Assembly (NCBI GenBank): GCA_020342025.1
Contig: CP070840.1
Coordinates: 2,337,256-2,347,089 of the forward strand
Origin: Deltaproteobacteria bacterium
Lineage (GTDB): Bacteria > Desulfobacterota > DSM-4660 > Desulfatiglandales > HGW-15
Length of the DNA stretch: 9,834 nucleotides
Direction of reading: 5' to 3'
Part shown: in pieces, positions 5,749 to 9,834 of the stretch
How the letters are laid out: each line of letters begins with the position of its first letter
How positions within the stretch are numbered: position 1 is the stretch's first letter
The notes under the pieces: model-generated
Seen by the model: only the letters and a program-made list of their open reading frames with translations
Databases searched by the model: none
What the model was told of the DNA's origin: nothing
Translations under genes and position numbers: made by a program

Positions 5749-6333
5749 ATGGACCTTAAAGAGAAAATCGTTCACGAGTCCCTAAAGCTCTTCTCCCTGA
5801 AAGGGTTTTTGAGCACGTCCATACATGACGTGTTGGCCGCAGCGAACACCTCCAAGGGGGGATTCTACAATCATTTTCAGAGCAAAGAAGACCTCTTTTT
5901 CGCCGTTCTGGCTGAAGCGAGGAAAATTTGGAGAGAAAAGAACCTCTCTGACCTGGATGAGATAGAAAAGCCGCTGGAAAAAATCAAAAAGCTCCTGGAG
6001 AACTACAGGGACAGATATCTTAAGGATACGAAGAATTTCCCTGGGGGATGCATTTTTGTCACCCTCTCTGTGGAGCTGGATGACCAAAGGCCGCATCTAT
6101 CGCATGAATTGAATAAAGGATTTTCAGGCTTCAAGGCCATGATTAAGAGGCTTCTGGATCAAGCGAAGGAGTCCGCGGAATTGGCTGAGGAGATTAGTAC
6201 CGAGGCCCTCACCGAGATGGTCTTCGCTGGGATGATGGGGGCTTCCGTCATCTATGGCACGGAGAAATCCACGACTTGCCTGGATAAGTCCATCAATGCC
6301 TTGATAGAGTCCTTGGATAGACTGAGGCCATGA
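5749..6333 (+). CDS. TetR/AcrR-family transcriptional regulator, NemR-like C-terminal domain
   Basis: This 194-aa protein is of typical size. The helix-turn-helix lies at about 24-46 (SIHDVLAAANTSKGGFYNHF followed by QSKEDLF). The ligand domain has NFPGGCIFVTLSVELDD (96-112), a GCxF-type block found in the TetR branch with NemR and AcuR. Cys101 there is roughly where NemR carries its reactive cysteine, from memory, so sensing of an electrophile or reactive carbonyl is possible. The ATG at 5749 has no strong ribosome site, but the Met-Asp-Leu-Lys beginning just ahead of helix 1 is usual. It is followed by a 261-bp repeat-rich gap and then ACAD2-etfB-etfA in the same direction, its probable targets together with itself. 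Confidence 0.9.
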   Translation: MDLKEKIVHESLKLFSLKGFLSTSIHDVLAAANTSKGGFYNHFQSKEDLFFAVLAEARKIWREKNLSDLDEIEKPLEKIKKLLENYRDRYLKDTKNFPGGCIFVTLSVELDDQRPHLSHELNKGFSGFKAMIKRLLDQAKESAELAEEISTEALTEMVFAGMMGASVIYGTEKSTTCLDKSINALIESLDRLRP

Positions 6334-6340
6334 AAAAAGA

Positions 6341-6388
6341 TTGGAGTATTGGAGTATCTGAGTATTGGAGTAATGGGGTAATTGAAAA
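6341..6388 (+). repeat. Octamer repeat array (TTGGAGTA type), left arm
   Basis: Six ungapped octamers: TTGGAGTA, TTGGAGTA, TCTGAGTA, TTGGAGTA, ATGGGGTA, ATTGAAAA. The tract begins 8 bp after the tetR stop. Looser TGG-spaced units continue at 6411-6438. Confidence 0.7.
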
Positions 6389-6440
6389 TGGTACACCGGA
6401 GAGATGACGGATTGGGGTAAGTGGAATCATGGAGCATCCT

Positions 6441-6446
6441 TATAAT
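6441..6446 (+). promoter_or_regulatory. Consensus -10 element in the tetR-ACAD2 gap
   Basis: A perfect TATAAT lies between the two repeat arms, about 150 bp upstream of ACAD2. No acceptable -35 is found at 16-18 bp, so the promoter is only possible. ATGATCAT overlaps it at 6445-6452. Confidence 0.3.
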
Positions 6447-6463
6447 GATCATATAACCTTATT

Positions 6464-6499
6464 TTTTCCAGCACTCCACTACTCCTGTACTCCAATACT
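6464..6499 (-). repeat. Octamer repeat array, right inverted arm
   Basis: Read on the minus strand the units are TTGGAGTA, CAGGAGTA, GTGGAGTG, CTGGAAAA. AGTATTGGAGTA (complement of 6488-6499) matches 6345-6356 and 6361-6372 perfectly, so the gap is bounded by inverted arms about 115-140 bp apart. Confidence 0.65.
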
Positions 6500-6543
6500 G
6501 CACGTCGCATCTGCGCCGGAATCGGCATAGGCTTTTCAATGCT

Positions 6544-6562
6544 TACCCCACAATTCGGGGTA
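6544..6562 (+). repeat. Small hairpin in the ACAD2 leader
   Basis: TACCCC and GGGGTA are a 6-bp stem with a 7-nt loop, ending 17 bp before the AAGGAGGG ribosome site of ACAD2. It may be an operator or a leader structure. Confidence 0.3.
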
Positions 6563-6594
6563 GATCAACTATCATTTAGAAGGAGGGAGAGATT

Positions 6595-7740
6595 ATGGAC
6601 TTTAAGTTTTCCGAAAGAGAAGAGATGTTGAGAAAATCTGTCAGGGAATTTGCTGAAGCCGAGGTCACCCCAAAGATGGAGGCCATGGAGGAGACGGGTG
6701 AATTCCCTACTGATCTACTGAAACCCATGGCTGACCTGGGCATCATGGGCGTCATTACGCCTCCGGAATATGATGGCGTGGGTCTGGGATACGTGGCCCG
6801 CACTATTGTTCTGGAGGAACTGGGGAGGGTCTGTGCCGCCATGCCCATGGCCTTGCAGGTCCACCATATGGCCTGTGCGGACTTGAATGATTTCGGCACT
6901 GAAGCACAGAAAAAGAAATATCTGCCTCCCTTGGCAAAGGGCGAGACCATGGGTTGTGTCGCAGTCACAGATCCCAGCGGTGGATCGGACGTGATTGGAA
7001 TGAAAACCACAGCAGAGTTGAAAGGAGATAAATACATACTCAACGGACGCAAGTGCTTCATCACTAATTCACACACCTCCGATTTTTGGGTCGTCATCTG
7101 CAAGACCGCAGAAGGCGCCAAGGGATTAAGCGCCCTTATCGTAGACAAGGATGCACCTGGGGCAAAGTTGGGACGAAAAGAGAACAAGTTTGGTTTGCGC
7201 GGAGCCAATACCGGCGAGCTCGCCTTTGACAATTGTGAAGTCCCCAAACAGAATCTGCTAGGACAAGAGGGCGGCGGATTAGCCGTGGCGCTCAAGGCCA
7301 TCAGTGAAACAGGGAGAACAGGAATGGCTGCTGTGGGTTTGGGTATTTTGACCGCCGTATATGAAGAGGCAGGCAAGTTTGCCTCTGAAAGGGTGCTCTA
7401 TGGCAAACCGATCAGTGCCCTTCAGGCGATTCAGTTTTATATGGCGGAGATCTATTCTCAGCTGGAAATCTGCCGGCTTCTCTGCTACCGGGCCAGCTGG
7501 TTGAAGGATCAAGGCATGCGGTGTGATAATGAGGCCGCGCTGGCAAAATACTATACCTGTGACGCAGCAGCAAATGCGGCAAAGAAGGCCATCGAAATTC
7601 ATGGCTCTTACGGGATCATGAGGGAGTATGCGGTTCAGCGCTTGCTCAGAGATGCCATGGTTGCCATTCCTGCAGGGGGGACAGCCGAGATCGCAAAAGT
7701 GGTCCTTGCCAGGGCAGCCCTCTCGCCATTTAAGAAATAA
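6595..7740 (+). CDS. Acyl-CoA dehydrogenase (ACAD2) linked to etfBA, without the usual catalytic Glu
   Basis: This 381-aa protein is of standard short-chain ACAD length. The N-terminal helices include EEMLRKSVREFAEAEVTP. The FAD/substrate block is CVAVTDPSGGSDVIGMKT (121-138), followed by LNGRKCFITNSHTSDFWVV (149-167). The C-terminal domain has SERVLYGKPISALQ (264-277) and IEIHGSYGIMREYAVQRLLRD (333-353). The closing motif, VAIPAGGTAEIAKVVLAR (356-373), places Gly361 where medium-chain dehydrogenase has its catalytic Glu. The helix-G alternative is Gly240 (SETGR). AAGGAGGG stands 7 nt before the ATG. The gene lies just before etfB and etfA, so its electrons surely go to or come from that flavoprotein. 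It may oxidise an unusual acyl-CoA with a base placed elsewhere, or work in reverse as an enoyl-CoA reductase. Confidence 0.92.
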   Translation: MDFKFSEREEMLRKSVREFAEAEVTPKMEAMEETGEFPTDLLKPMADLGIMGVITPPEYDGVGLGYVARTIVLEELGRVCAAMPMALQVHHMACADLNDFGTEAQKKKYLPPLAKGETMGCVAVTDPSGGSDVIGMKTTAELKGDKYILNGRKCFITNSHTSDFWVVICKTAEGAKGLSALIVDKDAPGAKLGRKENKFGLRGANTGELAFDNCEVPKQNLLGQEGGGLAVALKAISETGRTGMAAVGLGILTAVYEEAGKFASERVLYGKPISALQAIQFYMAEIYSQLEICRLLCYRASWLKDQGMRCDNEAALAKYYTCDAAANAAKKAIEIHGSYGIMREYAVQRLLRDAMVAIPAGGTAEIAKVVLARAALSPFKK

Positions 7741-7743
7741 AAT

Positions 7744-7783
7744 GCGAGACGCTGGGAGGCTTGGAGGTTGGGACGCTGTAAGC
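7744..7783 (+). repeat. Octamer repeat array (CTGGGAGG type) after ACAD2
   Basis: Five ungapped octamers: GCGAGACG, CTGGGAGG, CTTGGAGG, TTGGGACG, CTGTAAGC. The tract starts 4 bp after the ACAD2 stop. No inverted arm was found in the rest of the gap. It belongs to the same period class as 3084 and 6341. Confidence 0.55.
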
Positions 7784-7908
7784 CAAATGAAAAAGCGCCA
7801 ATTAGCACCAGTTTCCTGTTAACGCTCACCCAGAATCTAGCATTTGGCGGGCAAAAGGAAAACGTGGCGTTTGCAGATGCGTAGTTTGTGGGGCAAATAG
7901 GTGACAAC

Positions 7909-8703
7909 ATGGAAAGAATCATCGTCTGCATCAAACCCGTTCCTGATCCCAAGCACTGGGATAAGGTATCCATGGACCCAACCACCCAGACGCTCAAAAG
8001 GGAGGGCATACCAAGCATCATCAATCCCCTGGACAAGCATGCCCTCGAGGCGGCTTTGCAAATCAGGGAAGCCCAGGGTGGAGAGGTGGTGTTGCTCTCC
8101 ATGGCGCCACCCTTCTCCGAGTCTATTATCAGGGAGGGACTGGCCATGGGTGCGGATGGGGCCGTCCTATTGTCTGATCCGGTCTTTGCCGGGTCTGATA
8201 CGCTGGCCACGGCCCATATCCTGTCGGCCGGCTGCCGCTGGATAGGGGAATCCGACTTGATATTTTGCGGCAACCTGTCCATTGATGGATCCACGGCCCA
8301 AGTCTGCTCTCAGTTGGCTGAATTTTTGGATCTGCCCAATGTGATGCACGTGATCGGGTTAGTGTGGGAGGATGGGAACCTGATTATTACCCAGAAGATC
8401 GAGCATGGTTACATAAAGCTCAAGGCATCCCTTCCTCTGGTCATTTCTGTTCGGAAAGAACTCAACAAGCCCCGTTATATACCCTTTACCGGTATTCTCG
8501 CAGCGGAGAAGAAAGAGATTAAGGCGCTATCCAACCAGGACTTAAAATTGGAGACTACTTTGATCGGTCTGGACGGTTCTCCCACGAAGATGGCGGGTCT
8601 TGAGCTCCGCCAATTTGCCCGGGCCAAGGAGAGATTGGAGGGATCCGTTGAGGAAATCGTCGAGAATCTAGTGGATAAGATTTATCAGTACGGGATCATT
8701 TGA
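7909..8703 (+). CDS. etfB: Electron transfer flavoprotein beta subunit
   Basis: This is a 264-aa EtfB of normal length. The start MERIIVCIKPVPDP is the classic N-terminus; ATG at 7909 has AGGTGA 4 nt upstream, and a GTG seven codons earlier is less likely. Other hallmarks are INPLDKHALEAALQI (38-52), GADGAVLLSDPVFAGSDTLATA (81-102), and the nucleotide-binding loop DLIFCGNLSIDGSTAQV (116-132). The ending SVEEIVENLVDKIYQYGII is typical. The FAGSDTLAT and DGSTAQV versions resemble EtfB proteins of anaerobes, including the group with bifurcating members, rather than the mitochondrial type. It forms a heterodimer with EtfA downstream and should serve ACAD2. The 168-bp gap from ACAD2 and 157-bp gap to etfA are wide for an etf operon and hold octamer repeats. 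Confidence 0.95.
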   Translation: MERIIVCIKPVPDPKHWDKVSMDPTTQTLKREGIPSIINPLDKHALEAALQIREAQGGEVVLLSMAPPFSESIIREGLAMGADGAVLLSDPVFAGSDTLATAHILSAGCRWIGESDLIFCGNLSIDGSTAQVCSQLAEFLDLPNVMHVIGLVWEDGNLIITQKIEHGYIKLKASLPLVISVRKELNKPRYIPFTGILAAEKKEIKALSNQDLKLETTLIGLDGSPTKMAGLELRQFARAKERLEGSVEEIVENLVDKIYQYGII

Positions 8704-8708
8704 GGCGA

Positions 8709-8800
8709 GTGAGCTAAAGTTAAGAAATGAAAAATCTAAAACCTCTTCTGCTTCTTATACTTTAGACACTTTAGATCACTTTCGTGCACTTTAGGCACTC
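8709..8800 (+). repeat. CTAAAGT/ACTTTAG iterated repeat with inverted arms between etfB and etfA
   Basis: On the right, ACTTTAG-type units start at 8759, 8768, 8778 (ACTTTCG) and 8788, spaced 9, 10 and 10 bp. On the left, GTGAGCTAAAGT (8709-8720) matches the complement of 8768-8779 in 11 of 12 bases. The gap can thus fold into a stem with a loop of about 47 nt rich in A and pyrimidine. Confidence 0.6.
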
Positions 8801-8847
8801 CCTGAATGAATCGCGATCTTCACCTTACACGGCAGAGTGAAATTTCT

Positions 8848-8854
8848 GAAGAGG
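8848..8854 (+). promoter_or_regulatory. Ribosome binding site deciding the etfA GTG start
   Basis: GAAGAGG lies 6 nt before GTG at 8861. An in-frame GTG at 8837 has no comparable site. Confidence 0.6.
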
Positions 8855-8860
8855 TACCTT

Positions 8861-9834
8861 GTGGGTAAAAACGATTACAGTGGTATCTGGGTATTTGCGG
8901 AGCAGAGGAGTGGCGAGCTCCATGAGGTGAGCCTGGAACTCTTGGGCAAAGCCAGGGAACTGGCCGATCAGGCAAGCAAGAAGGTTATAGGGATTCTGCT
9001 GGGACGCGACGTGAAGGCCCTTGCCCAGAACCTCATCAACTCCGGGGCTGATGCCGTTCTTTTGGCCGACGACGCCCATCTGGAGAACTATCGATTACTC
9101 CCTTACGCCCTGGTTCTCGAGCGTCTCATCAAGACCTTTCAACCTGAGATTCTATTGATGGGCGCGACCGCTTTGGGGGTTGAACTTGCCCCAAGGGTGG
9201 CAGCCAAGGTGCGAACCGGCCTCTCTGCCCACTGTATTGATCTCAAGCTGGACAGCGAAGGACGGCTTCTGCAGGTGGTTCCCGGATGGGGCGGCGGCGT
9301 GATTGCCACCATTTCGTGCCCTGATCACTGGCCCCAGATGGCTACGGTCACGCCGGGCACCATGAAGGCGCTCTCCCCCGTTGAAAGAAGGGGGGAGATC
9401 CATGCGATAAAGGTTCAACTTCCAGAGGTGAACATGGGACCGGAGGTCCTGGAGGTCAAGAGGGAGAAACCCGAAGGGTTACCCCTGGAAAAGGCAGACG
9501 TGGTCATTGCAGGGGGCTGGGGTATTGGGAGCGAGGAAAACTGGAAGCTGATTGAAGAACTGGCCCGTGTCCTGGGCGGTGCTGTGGGTGCTACACGCCC
9601 GCCCGTGGATGAGGGCTGGGTCGAAGAAGGGCAAATGATCGGGCAAAGCGGAAAGACGGTCCGCCCTATCCTCTACATGGGTATCGGCATTTCAGGGGTG
9701 ATGCACCATGTGGTGGGGATGGATCAGTCCAAGCATATCATCACCATAAACTCGGACCCCAACGCGGAGATATTTGAAACATCAGATGTGATTGTGGTAG
9801 AGGATTTCAGGAAAATCCTCCCCAAGTTAATCGA
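8861..9834 (+). CDS. etfA: Electron transfer flavoprotein alpha subunit, missing only its last residues
   Basis: The frame is open from GTG at 8861 to the window end, 324 codons; EtfA is usually 320-340 aa, so only a few residues are missing. The N-terminal domain shows IWVFAEQRSGELHEVSLELLG (9-29) and LAPRVAAKVRTGLSAHCIDL (109-128), both EtfA signatures. The C-terminal FAD domain has VIAGGWGIGSEENW (215-228), GATRPPVDEGW (243-253), GQSGKTVRPILYMGIGISG (261-279) and INSDPNAEIFETSDV (296-310). These cover the adenine, phosphate and isoalloxazine contacts. Trp219 replaces the Arg or Lys usual in the GGRG motif, a small oddity near FAD. It pairs with EtfB to carry electrons between ACAD2 and a quinone or NAD-linked partner. 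Confidence 0.95.
   Translation, partial: MGKNDYSGIWVFAEQRSGELHEVSLELLGKARELADQASKKVIGILLGRDVKALAQNLINSGADAVLLADDAHLENYRLLPYALVLERLIKTFQPEILLMGATALGVELAPRVAAKVRTGLSAHCIDLKLDSEGRLLQVVPGWGGGVIATISCPDHWPQMATVTPGTMKALSPVERRGEIHAIKVQLPEVNMGPEVLEVKREKPEGLPLEKADVVIAGGWGIGSEENWKLIEELARVLGGAVGATRPPVDEGWVEEGQMIGQSGKTVRPILYMGIGISGVMHHVVGMDQSKHIITINSDPNAEIFETSDVIVVEDFRKILPKLI

Noticed and set aside
6341..6499. Octamer arrays as a CRISPR array
   Set aside because: Units are 8 bp, degenerate and contiguous without spacers, and no cas gene is present.
6515..6526. GCCG-GAAT-CGGC mini-hairpin
   Set aside because: A 4-bp stem is too short to stand out from background.
6576..7376. Leftward open frame of 266 codons
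   Set aside because: It is antisense to ACAD2 and has Ser/Pro-rich low-information sequence.
7635..8294. Leftward open frame of 219 codons
   Set aside because: It is antisense to the end of ACAD2, the repeat tract and etfB; no motif or ribosome site supports it.
8837..8860. Earlier GTG start for etfA
   Set aside because: It has no good ribosome site, and the extra KFLKRYLV-type residues are not typical of EtfA.

Overview
The window looks like a chromosomal segment of an anaerobic bacterium, most plausibly a sulfate-reducing or syntrophic member of the Desulfobacterota (former Deltaproteobacteria). This is an inference. It rests on CoA-thioester oxidation genes linked to an electron-transfer flavoprotein, a QueG-like Fe-S protein start, a nitroreductase, an MBL-fold hydrolase, and intergenic gaps filled with degenerate octamer repeats. 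There is no rRNA, tRNA, CRISPR array or transposase.

Left part (1-2093). A leftward MarR-family gene is followed by the first 53 codons of a leftward gene that probably encodes a 4Fe-4S protein. The same 14-bp palindrome, TTTGTATATACAAA, lies in front of each of these genes in the same register to a -10-like hexamer, so the MarR protein very likely controls both. A divergent acyl-CoA dehydrogenase (ACAD1, 876-2093) follows.

Middle part (2108-5517). Four genes point left: response regulator, enoyl-CoA hydratase/isomerase, nitroreductase and an MBL-fold hydrolase with a C-terminal winged-helix-like region. ACAD1 and the MBL gene converge with a 14-bp gap. Hairpins separate several of these genes.

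Right part (5518-9834). A rightward TetR/AcrR-family regulator has a near-consensus promoter with an overlapping or adjacent operator. After it come a second acyl-CoA dehydrogenase (ACAD2), etfB and an almost complete etfA that runs off the right edge (8861 onward). ACAD2 would pass electrons from an acyl-CoA to EtfAB, while the TetR protein is a candidate sensor for this unit. The hydratase could act on the enoyl-CoA product, and the MBL-fold hydrolase might act on thioesters or related compounds, but that is a guess.

Two things deserve attention. First, both ACADs lack the usual catalytic glutamate at the C-terminal position (Leu384 and Gly361) and also at the alternative helix-G position, and the hydratase has Cys in place of the second crotonase glutamate. 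This suggests unusual CoA chemistry, for example cyclic-diene-forming dehydrogenation. Second, four intergenic gaps carry degenerate iterations of about 8 bp, with a different sequence in each gap, and two of them are arranged as inverted arms.
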